NCBI GenBank assembly: GCA_022827345.1
Contig: JAJDTB010000039.1
Location: forward strand, 62,001 to 126,000
DNA from: Gemmatimonadota bacterium
Lineage (GTDB): Bacteria; Gemmatimonadota; Gemmatimonadetes; Longimicrobiales; Gaopeijiaceae
DNA length: 64,000 bases
Direction of reading: 5' to 3'
This document shows, piece by piece, positions 1 to 8,716 of this stretch. Numbering within the stretch: position 1 is the first letter of the stretch; each line of letters opens with the position of its first letter. A program made the translations under genes and the position numbers. Under the pieces are notes generated by a model, which made no database searches, had not been told where the DNA came from, and was given only the letters and a program-made list of their open reading frames with translations.

Positions 1-45
1 GAGGCGGCCGGCCGCGTTGTGCCCGACGCGTCGTTCCGGTTCTGA
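1..45 (+). CDS. possible 3' tail of an upstream gene
   Basis: Frame 1 is open from the left edge to a TGA at 43-45 and ends in Ser-Phe-Arg-Phe, an aromatic end like that of many outer-membrane beta-barrels. A GC-rich hairpin follows nine bases later. Only 14 codons are visible, so no function can be given and the frame may be chance. Confidence 0.25.
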   Translation, partial: EAAGRVVPDASFRF

Positions 46-53
46 GCCGGAGA

Positions 54-74
54 GCCGGGCCTTCGTCGCCCGGC
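54..74 (+). terminator. GC-rich hairpin, possible terminator
   Basis: GCCGGGC at 54-60 pairs with GCCCGGC at 68-74 around a 7-nt loop. No T-run follows, so it is at best a weak terminator for whatever ends at 45. It lies 120 bp before the next start codon. Confidence 0.3.
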
Positions 75-195
75 CGATGCACGGTCGCGAGACCCCCTCC
101 CGGGCCGCCTCCCACGCACCTTGCTCGCACCTGGGCCCGGCCCCAATCTGAAAGCCGGATCCCACGCCCAGCACGAGCACTCCCGGGAGGACTCC

Positions 196-3100
196 ATGCG
201 CTTCTCCGCCCCCTCCGTCACCACCTCATTCGCCGCCGCCCTGGCGCTCGCCCTCACCTCCCCCCTCACCGCCCAGGACGACGCCTCCGACGACTGGGAC
301 GTGACCCTCGCCCGCGGCGAGACCCGCGAGATCGACTTCACGACCGAGGAAGGGACGTGGATGTCGATGGACATCTCGCCGGACGGCCGCTGGGTCGCCT
401 TCGATCTTGTCGGCCATATTTACCGGATTTTGGCGGACAACGGGGGTGAAGCTGAGCTTTTGACCGGCGGAACGGGCGTCGCGACGAACTATCACCCCCG
501 CTATTCGCCGGACGGGTCGACGATCGCCTTCATCAGCGACCGGGAGGGGCAGAACAACCTCTGGCTGATGGACGCCGACGGGTCCAATGCGCGCATCGTC
601 TTCACGGACATGGCGACGCGCGCGGTCGAGCCGGCCTGGTCGGCCGACGGCGACTACATCTTCGTCAAGCTGCAGGATGTCGCGGCGGGACGGGGGCAGA
701 CCGGACGCAGCGGGATCTGGATGTACCACGTGGACGGGGGCGACGGAATCCAGGTCGTCGGCGACCAGCCGCAGGCCGCATGGCCCTCGCCGTCGGACGA
801 CGGGCGCTACCTGTACTTCCACGTCTACACGGGTCCGCCGGGGTTGCAGGGACGGGACGCCATCGCCGGGCACTGGCAGGTGCGCCGCAAGGACCTGCGC
901 ACCGGCGAGATCGTCAACATCACGGCCGGCACCGCCTCGCAGCAGGTGCGCGCCTCGAGCGGGGGCGCGTACGCTGCCGAGATCTCCCCCGACGGCCGCC
1001 ACCTCGCCTTCGCCCGCCGCATCCCCGGCGGCACGATCTCGTACCGCGGCCACACCTTCGGCCCCCGCACCGCGCTCTGGATCCGCGACCTCGAGACGGG
1101 CAGCGAGCGCGTCGCCATGGACCCGATCACCATCGACAACACCGAGGGGATCAAGACGATGCGCATCCTGCCCGGCTACAGCTGGAGCGCCGACGGATCC
1201 AGCATCGTGATCACGCAGGGCGGCAAGATCCGCATGCTGGACGTCGCCAGCGGCGAGGTCGCCACCGTCCCCTTCTCGGCCCGGGTACAGCGCACCATCT
1301 CCGAGCTGACCCGCGCCGACTTCCGCATCGACGACGGTCCCTTCGAGGCGAAGATGCTGCGCTGGTACGCCGCCTCGCCCGACGCGTCGCGCATCGCCTT
1401 CCAGGCCGTGGGCCGGGTGTGGATCGCACCGGCGGACGGCGGCGCGCCCGCGCGACTGACCAGCGGCGACGGTCCGCACGAGTTCTCGCCGTCGTGGTCG
1501 CCCGACGGGCAGTGGATCGCCTACACCACCTGGGCCGGCGGCGAAGGCGGCCACGTGTGGAAAATCCCGGCCACCGGCGGCGCCCCCCAGCAACTCACCA
1601 CCTCACCGTCCGAGTACGCCCACCCGGTATGGTCGCCGGACGGCTCCGAGATCGTCGTCACGCGCGGCAGCGGGGCGGCGGCACGCGCGCGTTCAGCCAC
1701 CCAGAACCCCTATTGGGAGCTGTGGCGGGTCCCGGCCGCGGGCGGCTCGCAGGAGCGCATCATGACGATTCCGACCGGCGGCCCCGGCGGACTGCTGAGC
1801 AACCGGCAGCAGATCACGCGGGTATCCTTCGGCCCGGACGGCCGCATCCACTTCCCGGCGGGTCACGCCTCGGGCGACGGGCCGGGCGCCGTCGGCCTGA
1901 TGTCGGTCCGCGGGGACGGATCCGACATGCAGGTGCACGCGACCATTCCCTTCGGCGACGAGTTCGTGGTGTCCCCCGGCGGCAACCGCGTCGCGTTCCA
2001 GGAGGGTGACAACGTCTTCTGGGCGCCGCTGCCCCCGGGCGGAACGGGCGGCGACCCCGTCGCGCTCAGAAAACGCGGCGCCCCGGTGCCGGTCACGCAA
2101 CTCACCACCGAGGGCGGCCTCTATCCGCGCTGGCTCGACAACGACCGCCTCGAATTCGGCAGCGGCCAGAGCTTCTTCATCCACGACGCGAGCACCGGCG
2201 AGACCGACACCACGACCATCCGCCTCAGCGTCGACCGCGTCATCCCCGAAGGCACGCTCGCGCTCACCAACGCCCGCATCGTCACCCTCGACGACCGCGC
2301 GGTCCACGAGAACGCCACCCTGCTCATTGACGGCAGCCGCATCGCCTGCGTGGGCGACTGCGACACCTCCGGCGCCGACCGCACCATGGACATGACCGGC
2401 AAGACCATCGTGCCCGGCTTCATCGACATGCACGCCCACCACTACCGCGAGCACAAGGGCCTGATCCCGAAGCGCGACTTCGAGTCGGCCATCTACCTCG
2501 CCTACGGCGTGACCGCCAACCTCGACAACTCGATGTGGTCGCAGAACGTCTTCGCCAGCGCCGAGATGATCCGGGGCGGCGCCGTCGTGGGCCCGCGCAC
2601 GTACTCGACGGGCGATCCCATGTATCGCGGCGACGCGGGCCGCCAGAACGATATCTCCAGCTACGAGGTCGCCGAGCAGAACATCAACCGCCTCGCCTCG
2701 TGGGGCGCCACCGCGCTCAAGCAGTACCTGCAGCCGCGCCGCGACCAGCGCCAGTGGATCTCGGACATCGCCCGCCGGAAGAACCTCATGGTCACGTCGG
2801 AGAACAACGATATCCCCTACACGCTCGGCATGATGATGGACGGGCAGACCGGCTTCGAGCACCCCATGACCTACCTGCCGATGTATCGGGACCTCAGCAC
2901 CTTCCTGGGACAGGCCGAGTCGACCTACTCACCCACCTTCGTCGTGGGCGGCATCGGTCCCTGGAACGAGGAGTACTTCTTCGCCGAGACCGAGGTCTGG
3001 CTCGATCCGAAGCAGCGCGACTGGCTGCCGTGGCGCCAGGTCATCCCGCACATGCGCCGCCGCTGGGAGCGCCCCGACACCGACTACAGCTACCCTCTCA

Positions 3101-3519
3101 TCGCACTCGGCATGATGGACGTCATCGAGACCGGCGGCTGGGGTGCGATCGGCTCGCACGGACAGGCCCACGGCATCGCGTCGCACTGGGAGATCTGGAT
3201 GGTCGAGGCGGCCGCCGGGCCCATGGCGGCGCTCGAGGTGGCGAGCCTCCACGGGGCGGTCTTCCTCGGCGCGCAGGAGGACATCGGCTCGATCGAGGTC
3301 GGCAAGCTCGCGGACATCCTGGTGCTGAACTCGAACCCGCTCGACAACATCCGCAACACGACCGACATCATGTACGTGGTGCAGGGCGGCATCGTGCGCG
3401 ACGGCGCGACCCTCGACGAGGTCTGGCCGAACGCAGTGCCCTACGGCGAGCACTGGTGGGTGGACCCGAGCTCGTGGCTGATGGACAACCGCCCGGTGGA
3501 CTACTGGGACAGGAGGTAG
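196..3519 (+). CDS. exported TolB-like beta-propeller/amidohydrolase fusion
   Basis: A 1107-residue protein. The start at 196 is preceded by GGGAGG (185-190) and gives a clean signal peptide ending in LTAQ. Upstream in-frame codons to 121 lack a ribosome site. Residues about 55-690 carry repeated SPDG-type blades of a TolB/WD40-like propeller. Residues about 695-1090 form a metal-dependent amidohydrolase with the MHAHH metal site near 745 and a C-terminal block (GKLADILVL) typical of imidazolonepropionase-like enzymes. The architecture is known for exported amidohydrolases, often annotated as peptidase- or prolidase-like. The substrate cannot be read from sequence. It stands alone, convergent with the P1 peptidase gene. 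Confidence 0.9.
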   Translation: MRFSAPSVTTSFAAALALALTSPLTAQDDASDDWDVTLARGETREIDFTTEEGTWMSMDISPDGRWVAFDLVGHIYRILADNGGEAELLTGGTGVATNYHPRYSPDGSTIAFISDREGQNNLWLMDADGSNARIVFTDMATRAVEPAWSADGDYIFVKLQDVAAGRGQTGRSGIWMYHVDGGDGIQVVGDQPQAAWPSPSDDGRYLYFHVYTGPPGLQGRDAIAGHWQVRRKDLRTGEIVNITAGTASQQVRASSGGAYAAEISPDGRHLAFARRIPGGTISYRGHTFGPRTALWIRDLETGSERVAMDPITIDNTEGIKTMRILPGYSWSADGSSIVITQGGKIRMLDVASGEVATVPFSARVQRTISELTRADFRIDDGPFEAKMLRWYAASPDASRIAFQAVGRVWIAPADGGAPARLTSGDGPHEFSPSWSPDGQWIAYTTWAGGEGGHVWKIPATGGAPQQLTTSPSEYAHPVWSPDGSEIVVTRGSGAAARARSATQNPYWELWRVPAAGGSQERIMTIPTGGPGGLLSNRQQITRVSFGPDGRIHFPAGHASGDGPGAVGLMSVRGDGSDMQVHATIPFGDEFVVSPGGNRVAFQEGDNVFWAPLPPGGTGGDPVALRKRGAPVPVTQLTTEGGLYPRWLDNDRLEFGSGQSFFIHDASTGETDTTTIRLSVDRVIPEGTLALTNARIVTLDDRAVHENATLLIDGSRIACVGDCDTSGADRTMDMTGKTIVPGFIDMHAHHYREHKGLIPKRDFESAIYLAYGVTANLDNSMWSQNVFASAEMIRGGAVVGPRTYSTGDPMYRGDAGRQNDISSYEVAEQNINRLASWGATALKQYLQPRRDQRQWISDIARRKNLMVTSENNDIPYTLGMMMDGQTGFEHPMTYLPMYRDLSTFLGQAESTYSPTFVVGGIGPWNEEYFFAETEVWLDPKQRDWLPWRQVIPHMRRRWERPDTDYSYPLIALGMMDVIETGGWGAIGSHGQAHGIASHWEIWMVEAAAGPMAALEVASLHGAVFLGAQEDIGSIEVGKLADILVLNSNPLDNIRNTTDIMYVVQGGIVRDGATLDEVWPNAVPYGEHWWVDPSSWLMDNRPVDYWDRR

Positions 3520-3541
3520 TAGCGGGGCCTCGAGCAGGCGC

Positions 3542-4849
3542 TCAGCCCTCCAGCCGGTTGTACCTGCGAAGCACCTCCCGCAACCGGTCGTGCGGGAGCG
3601 CGTGCACGGTCACATCGTTCGCGCCGGTCATGGTCTCGGCCGCGACGAGCGCGTTGATGATCGCCTCCTCGGTCGCCTCGACGGTGGCCGCGAAGAGCGG
3701 GTTGAGGCGCCCGTTGGCGAGCACCCGCGCGTCCGCGGCGGCGGCCCGCTCGGAGGCCGCCTCCCGGTTTGCCGTCGAGAAGGCGACGAAGATGTCGCCG
3801 GAGCCGTTCGAGGAGGTACTCCCGTTGCGGGCGAGCCCCAGCGAGACCCGGCGGGCCATTCGTTCCAGCTGATGGGTCAGAACGGGTGCATCTGTCGCGA
3901 CGACGACGATGATGGAACCGTCACGGTCGGCCTCCCCCTCCACCCCCTCGAGCTGCGCCCCGCCCGGCCGCTCCGGCATGAGATCGGCGATCTCGCGGCC
4001 CACCGGCACGCCCGCCACCCGGAACGGCACCCGGCCGCCGTAATTGCACTGCACCAGCACGCCCACCGTGTAGTCCTCGCCCGCGACGTCCACCACGCGC
4101 GACGACGTCCCGATCCCGCCCTTGAAGCGGTGGCAGATCATGCCCGTGCCGCCGCCCACATTCCCCTCCGCCACCGACCCCCCGCGCGCCCCGTCCATCG
4201 CCGCCATCGCGTCGGCCTCGGTCACGTGCTGCCCGCGGATGTCGTTCAGCGTCCCGTCCCACGTCTCCCCGACCACCGGCAGCGCGGCCAGCCACGCGCC
4301 CCCACCCCGCTCGATCCCCCGCGCCACCCCCCACCGGATCACCGCGTGGTGCACCACCCCCACACTGAGCGTGTTTGTGATCATCACCGGCCCCTCCATG
4401 ATCCCCGAATCGCGCACCCACGTCGTGCCGGTCATCTCGCCGTCGCCGTTCAGCGTGAACCAGGCCGCGTAGACCGGATCCGGCACCTCGCGCCCGCGCG
4501 GCCACACCGCCGTGACCCCCGTCCGCACCGGCCCCTCGCCGATCACCAGCCGGCCAGACCCGCGAACCAGCGTCGCGTGCCCCACCTCCACGCCCGCCAC
4601 GTCGGTGATCGCGTTCAGCGCACCCGGCGTCCCCTCGAACGGCACCCCGAGGTCGCGGGCGCGGGGCTGCTGCGCCGCACCGGGGATGAACGCGCCGAAG
4701 TGCACCATGGAGGCGACGACCGCCGGCATGATCGCCGACACTTGCCGCTGCGGGCGCGTCGGGCGGCCTGCCGGGCCAATCCGCGCAAGGATCGGGTTGC
4801 GGGACGGCAGACAGGAGTTGAAAATGCGACGTCGTGCAGTTTTTTTCAT
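3542..4849 (-). CDS. P1 family peptidase (DmpA/BapA type)
   Basis: A 435-residue N-terminal-nucleophile aminopeptidase of the DmpA family, which self-cleaves into alpha and beta chains and removes N-terminal (often D- or beta-) amino acids. The expected nucleophile is Ser312 in DGSIIVVVATDAP, with cleavage after Gly311. The GGGTGM and SGDIFVAFST blocks of the family are also present. The start at 4849 follows an AAGGTGA ribosome site. A hydrophobic stretch around residues 40-60 ending in AAQQ could be a signal peptide preceded by a long basic leader, so a later start is possible. Its 5' end is divergent from the Cache-like pair, leaving a 51-bp shared promoter gap. Confidence 0.9.
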   Translation of the reverse strand: MKKTARRRIFNSCLPSRNPILARIGPAGRPTRPQRQVSAIMPAVVASMVHFGAFIPGAAQQPRARDLGVPFEGTPGALNAITDVAGVEVGHATLVRGSGRLVIGEGPVRTGVTAVWPRGREVPDPVYAAWFTLNGDGEMTGTTWVRDSGIMEGPVMITNTLSVGVVHHAVIRWGVARGIERGGGAWLAALPVVGETWDGTLNDIRGQHVTEADAMAAMDGARGGSVAEGNVGGGTGMICHRFKGGIGTSSRVVDVAGEDYTVGVLVQCNYGGRVPFRVAGVPVGREIADLMPERPGGAQLEGVEGEADRDGSIIVVVATDAPVLTHQLERMARRVSLGLARNGSTSSNGSGDIFVAFSTANREAASERAAAADARVLANGRLNPLFAATVEATEEAIINALVAAETMTGANDVTVHALPHDRLREVLRRYNRLEG

Positions 4850-4900
4850 CGAGTTCACCTTGGGCTGGGGCCGGGGAGCGTGACATCGTGGGACCACTCT

Positions 4901-5311
4901 ATGAGTAGAGGCGAAAAGGGCAGAGAGAAAGTCATGGTCGCGGCCGCGTTGACGGCCGCCCACTACCTGGATGCAGCCCTTGGGGCCGATGTGCCCAGGG
5001 AGGACATCGAGGGCGTCCTCGCCGGCATCGTGCGCCGACACGGCCTGACGGAGTATTGGGTCACCGATGAGCATGGCAACATCGTGTTCGGCTCTCACAA
5101 GACGGACTTCGTGTTCCCGGACGATCCGGATGCCGGCACCCAGGCAGCGATCTTCACCGCGCTCCTCCGGGGCGACAAGACCACCGTGATTCAGGAACCC
5201 CAGCCGCGCGAGGAGGACGGAGCGCCCTTCCAGTACGTGGGCGTGGCCGGGGTGGACCAGCCGAGGATCGTGCAGATCGGGCTCGCCCGGGCGGGAGGGC
5301 CATCGGCATGA
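4901..5311 (+). CDS. small soluble Cache-like sensor-domain protein, copy 1
   Basis: A 136-residue protein without signal peptide or membrane helix. An N-terminal amphipathic helical half contains AAHYLDAAL. The second half reads like the ligand-binding half of a single Cache/PAS-fold sensor: EYWVTDEHGNIVFGS, then FPDDPDAGTQA, then FQYVGVAGVDQPRIVQIGLA. In known sensors this fold sits outside the membrane ahead of a signalling domain; here no output domain follows. The family call is inferred from pattern. The TGA stop overlaps the ATG of a paralogue (ATGA), so the two are translationally coupled. Start chosen at ATG 4901; an alternative is ATG 4934. Confidence 0.7.
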   Translation: MSRGEKGREKVMVAAALTAAHYLDAALGADVPREDIEGVLAGIVRRHGLTEYWVTDEHGNIVFGSHKTDFVFPDDPDAGTQAAIFTALLRGDKTTVIQEPQPREEDGAPFQYVGVAGVDQPRIVQIGLARAGGPSA

Positions 5312-5718
5312 CGACCAGCAGTTGGGGCCGCAACCGGCAGGAGAGAGCGATGGTGGCAGCCGCGATGACGGCCGCGCACTATCTGGACGCCGCGCTCAAG
5401 GCCGGAGTGCCGCCAAAGCAGATCGAGACTGTGCTGGCCGGCATTGTGCGCCGATCCGGCATGTCCGAGTTCTGGATTACCGACGAAACCGGCCGCATCG
5501 TCCTGGGCTCGGAACCCATGGACTTCATGTTTCCGAGCGACCCCGGCGGCGACAGCCAGGGAGCGCCCTTCGCGGCACTCCTGCGGGGAGCCACGGACGT
5601 GGTGATCCAGGACCCGCAGCCCCGCGAGCTCGACGGCAGGGTCTTCCAGTATGTGGGGGTCGCGGGCATAGACCAGCCGCGGATCATACAGGTCGGGGTG
5701 GCCGACGGGACTCTTTGA
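5308..5718 (+). CDS. small soluble Cache-like sensor-domain protein, copy 2
   Basis: A 136-residue paralogue of the preceding gene, of identical length and aligning end to end without obvious gaps. Shared blocks are MVAAAMTAAHYLDAAL, GIVRR.G..E.W.TDE.G.IV.GS, QEPQPRE/QDPQPRE and FQYVGVAG.DQPRI.Q.G. The start codon overlaps the stop of copy 1 by four bases. Tandem retention at equal length suggests a heterodimer or two ligand specificities rather than decay. No signalling domain lies next door: the downstream gene is convergent and metabolic. Confidence 0.7.
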   Translation: MTTSSWGRNRQERAMVAAAMTAAHYLDAALKAGVPPKQIETVLAGIVRRSGMSEFWITDETGRIVLGSEPMDFMFPSDPGGDSQGAPFAALLRGATDVVIQDPQPRELDGRVFQYVGVAGIDQPRIIQVGVADGTL

Positions 5719-5722
5719 CGTC

Positions 5723-6607
5723 CTACACCACCAAACCGCGCATCGCAATGGTGCCCGAGGGCCCCAGGGCTTCGACGACCGTTGATCCCGGCCCGCCCCG
5801 CCCCGGCCGCCCCGATTCCGGCCGTCCCACCAGCGTGATCGGCTCATCGGCGAACAGCGGCGCCAGCGCTCGATAGCGGAAGCTGGCCGGGGACGCGCCG
5901 CCATGCCTGCGGGCCGCGTCGAGTAGCAGCAGCGCGGTGAGGGGGCCGTGGACGAGCAGGCCCGGGTAGCCCTCGCTCTCGGTCGCGTAGGGATGGTCGT
6001 AGTGAATGCGATGGCCGTTGTAGGTCAGTGCCGAGAACTGGAAGAGGGTAACGGGGGTGGGGGTGAAGGTTCGCGTCCAGTCCGCGGCGGGGTTGGCGGC
6101 GTGGTCGGCGGGTTGCGGGTCCGGCCGCGGGATGGACTGCGCGTGGCCGCGCACGTCCCGGGGTTGCCGCGCCTCCCGGTACACGATCACCTGCTCCTCC
6201 TCCACGCACGCGCGGTCGCCCTGATGCAACGCGTGGCCCACCGTGACGAACACCAGCCGGCCGCTCTTCCCCCGCTTCTCCTTCACCTCGCGGATCTCCG
6301 ATCTCAACTCCGCCGGCTCGCCGATGCGCACCGGTGAGCGCGCGCGGAGCTCCCCTCCCGCCCACATGCGCCGCGGCAAGCCCACATCGGGCATGAACGC
6401 GCCGCGGCGTTCGTGTCCGTCGGGGCCGAGGTGCGAGGCGCGGACGGGCTGCCTGAAGTAGAGCCAGTGCCACCCCAGCGGGAGCGGGTCTCCGTCGCGA
6501 ATGCTGTCCGGATCGCCGTCCAGGAGCGCCCGCATGGCCTGCGCCGGCCAGGGCGGGAGCAGATCGGTGCGCCGGCGCTGACCGTCCGGCGGCGGGGCGG
6601 CCTTCAT
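5723..6607 (-). CDS. HTD2/MaoC-type hydratase (mesaconyl-C4-CoA hydratase-like)
   Basis: A 294-residue double-hotdog protein. The N-terminal half resembles FAS1-like dehydratases (LGWHWLYF..P near residue 45). The C-terminal half carries the HTD2-type signature YNGHRIHYD followed by EGYPGLLVHGPL near residue 200. Relatives include the mesaconyl-C4-CoA hydratase of Chloroflexus, which forms (S)-citramalyl-CoA. Its ATG overlaps the TGA of the CitE-like lyase gene by 4 bp, so both are in one transcript. The lyase next door fits hydration followed by C-C cleavage. Substrate is inferred; a general acyl-CoA hydratase is the alternative. Confidence 0.75.
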   Translation of the reverse strand: MKAAPPPDGQRRRTDLLPPWPAQAMRALLDGDPDSIRDGDPLPLGWHWLYFRQPVRASHLGPDGHERRGAFMPDVGLPRRMWAGGELRARSPVRIGEPAELRSEIREVKEKRGKSGRLVFVTVGHALHQGDRACVEEEQVIVYREARQPRDVRGHAQSIPRPDPQPADHAANPAADWTRTFTPTPVTLFQFSALTYNGHRIHYDHPYATESEGYPGLLVHGPLTALLLLDAARRHGGASPASFRYRALAPLFADEPITLVGRPESGRPGRGGPGSTVVEALGPSGTIAMRGLVV

Positions 6608-7470
6608 GCGCCCCCGTCCCCCGCCCGTTCGAGTATGCGGCGGGCCGCTTCGACTACCGGCCGGTCCACCATCCGGCCCTTCACGGCCACCGCGGCCCCA
6701 CCCGCGGCGCGGTCCGCCTCTACGATGCTGCGGGCGCGCCGCACGTCGTCGCGCGAAGGGGTGAACACCTCGTGGATCGCCGGGATCTGCGCGGGGTGGA
6801 TCGCGACCTTGCCGGCGAACCCCAGCCGGCGGGCCTTCACGGCCTCGGCGCGCACCGTGGCCATGTCGCGCAGCTCGCGGGAAGGCATGTCGATGGCGTC
6901 GACGCCGGCCAGCGCCGCCGCGTGCACGACGCGCGAACGGGCGTACAGCAGCGGCTCCCAGCCCGGCTCCGCGCCCAGCTCCACCGAGAGGTCGAAGCCG
7001 CCGAAGACGAGCGCGGCGACGGTCGGGAGCGCTTTGGCGATGTGCGACGCGTTCTCAAGGCCGAGGGCGGTCTCGACGATGGGGATCAGCGGCACGTCCT
7101 CCCCCAGAAACGCCCGGGCGTTCCACACCCCGGCGTCGGTCGTCACCTTGGGGATCATGAAGGCGTCCGGCGGCGGGCAGTCGGCGAGGGTCGCGGCATC
7201 CTGCTGGCCCGCTCTGGAGCCCGGGTCGTTGACGCGCACGATGACCCGGGGCCGGCGCGCCTCCCCGCCACCGCTCGCGGGCGCCTCCGCCCACGCCTTC
7301 AGAAAGCGGCCCGCCGAGACCCGCGCACCCGCCCTGCGTCCGCGCGGCACCGCGTCCTCGAGGTCGATGCAGATCGCATCGGCGCCGGCCGCGACGGCCT
7401 TTTCGAAGCGCTCGGGGCGGTCGCCCGGTACGAAGAGGATGGAGCGGCAAGGGGGAAACCGGTCGCTCAT
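6604..7470 (-). CDS. CitE/HpcH-HpaI family CoA-ester lyase (citramalyl/malyl-CoA lyase-like)
   Basis: A 288-residue TIM-barrel lyase. The N-terminus RSILFVPGDRPERFEKA and the acidic ICIDLEDAVP motif (metal and CoA-ester binding) are diagnostic of the CitE-like family, as is GKVAIHPAQIPAIHEVF near the C-terminus. Members cleave malyl-, beta-methylmalyl- or citramalyl-CoA to acetyl- or propionyl-CoA plus glyoxylate or pyruvate. With the HTD2-type hydratase overlapping its end, (S)-citramalyl-CoA cleavage to acetyl-CoA and pyruvate is the best guess. It lies 80 bp downstream of the acyl-CoA dehydrogenase gene on the same strand. Confidence 0.85.
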   Translation of the reverse strand: MSDRFPPCRSILFVPGDRPERFEKAVAAGADAICIDLEDAVPRGRRAGARVSAGRFLKAWAEAPASGGGEARRPRVIVRVNDPGSRAGQQDAATLADCPPPDAFMIPKVTTDAGVWNARAFLGEDVPLIPIVETALGLENASHIAKALPTVAALVFGGFDLSVELGAEPGWEPLLYARSRVVHAAALAGVDAIDMPSRELRDMATVRAEAVKARRLGFAGKVAIHPAQIPAIHEVFTPSRDDVRRARSIVEADRAAGGAAVAVKGRMVDRPVVEAARRILERAGDGGA

Positions 7471-7550
7471 CGTCCGGGCTCGTTCATCCTCGAGCTGCGC
7501 GCCGGGTTCATGTGCTTCGCATCCTCATTGGTCGACGGCGCCTCCCGATT

Positions 7551-8702
7551 TCAAAACGACCGCGGCATCCCCAGCACGTGCGTCGCAACATGGCTGAGGA
7601 CGAGGTTGTTGGCCACCGGCGCCACCATGTACAGCCGCGCCTCGCGGAACTTGCGCTCGATCCCGTACTCCGACGCCATCCCCCAGCCGCCGAAGGTGTC
7701 CATGGCCACGTTCGCGGCCTTCCACGCGGCGCGCGACGCCAGGTACTTGGCCATGTTGGGGCCGTCGCCCCGGGTCTCGCCGCCGTCGAAGGCGCGCGCC
7801 GCCTCGTCCCTGACCGCCGCCGCCGCGCGGATGTCCATGTAGGCGTCCGCGATCGGGAACTGGACGCCCTGGTTCTCGCCGATGGGGCGTCCGAAGACCT
7901 TGCGGGCGCTCGCGTAGTCAGCCGCCCGCCCGACGAAGTACAGCCCGTCGCCGATCGACTCCGACGCCAGCAGGATCCGCTCGGCGTTCATCCCCGACAT
8001 GATGTAGCGGAAGCCCCTGCCCTCTTCCCCGATCCGGTTCTCAGCCGGCACTTCGAGCCCGTCGAAGAAGACCTCGCAGCTCTCGTGATTGATCATCGTG
8101 TCGATCGGGTTCACCCGGATCGCGTCGCGCGCCTCGCGCAGGTCGACGATGAAGACCGACAGCCCTCCGGTGCGCTTCTCGACCTCGGAGCGCGGGGTGG
8201 TGCGAGCCAGCAGGATCATCAGGTCCGACTGGAGCACCCGCGAGATGAAGACCTTCTGCCCCCGGACGACGTAGCGGTCGCCCTGCCGCTCGGCGTAGGT
8301 GCGGATGCGGGTCGTGTCGGAGCCGGCGTCGGGCTCGGTCACGGCGAAGGCCTGAAGCCGCAGTTCGCCCGTCGCGATCCCGGGCAGGTAGCGCTGTTTC
8401 TGCTCTTCCGACCCGTGCCGCAGCAGCGTGCCCATCGTGTACATCTGGGCGTGGCAGGCACCGGAGTTGGCGCCCGAGCGGTTGATCTCCTCGAGGATCA
8501 CGCATGCCTCCCGCACGCCGAGCCCCATCCCGCCGTACTCCTCGGGGATCAGGCAGGCCAGGTAGCCCGCGTCGGTCAGCGCGTCGACGAACTCGCGGGG
8601 GTACGCGCGCGCATCGTCCGCGGCCTGCCAGTAGTCGTTGCCGAAGTCGGCGCAGAGGGCCCGGACGGCACCTCGGAGGTCGTCGTGGAAGGGGTCGCTC
8701 AA
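7551..8702 (-). CDS. acyl-CoA dehydrogenase
   Basis: A 383-residue FAD-dependent acyl-CoA dehydrogenase of normal length if translation starts at the TTG at 8702. The frame stays open much further upstream, but that part lies inside the amidohydrolase gene and is a shadow. FAD/substrate motifs are VTEPDAGSD, FISR and ARKVFGRPIGENQGVQFPIAD. The usual C-terminal catalytic Glu is absent (LYMVAP where YEGT is expected). The Glu in SGMNAER matches the alternative base position of isovaleryl- and long-chain-type enzymes. It lies 14 bp after the amidohydrolase stop and is likely cotranscribed with it and the lyase/hydratase pair. Methylsuccinyl-CoA is a possible substrate given these neighbours. Confidence 0.88.
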   Translation of the reverse strand: MSDPFHDDLRGAVRALCADFGNDYWQAADDARAYPREFVDALTDAGYLACLIPEEYGGMGLGVREACVILEEINRSGANSGACHAQMYTMGTLLRHGSEEQKQRYLPGIATGELRLQAFAVTEPDAGSDTTRIRTYAERQGDRYVVRGQKVFISRVLQSDLMILLARTTPRSEVEKRTGGLSVFIVDLREARDAIRVNPIDTMINHESCEVFFDGLEVPAENRIGEEGRGFRYIMSGMNAERILLASESIGDGLYFVGRAADYASARKVFGRPIGENQGVQFPIADAYMDIRAAAAVRDEAARAFDGGETRGDGPNMAKYLASRAAWKAANVAMDTFGGWGMASEYGIERKFREARLYMVAPVANNLVLSHVATHVLGMPRSF

Positions 8703-8716
8703 TGTGCCGCGGCCGC

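Noticed and set aside
1693..2862. 389-codon minus-strand frame inside the TolB/amidohydrolase gene
   Set aside because: Antisense to well-conserved amidohydrolase motifs, no independent features.
4098..4108. Ser in GGIGTSSR as nucleophile of the P1 peptidase
   Set aside because: The family cleaves before the Ser of DGSIIVVVATDAP, which is present intact further along.
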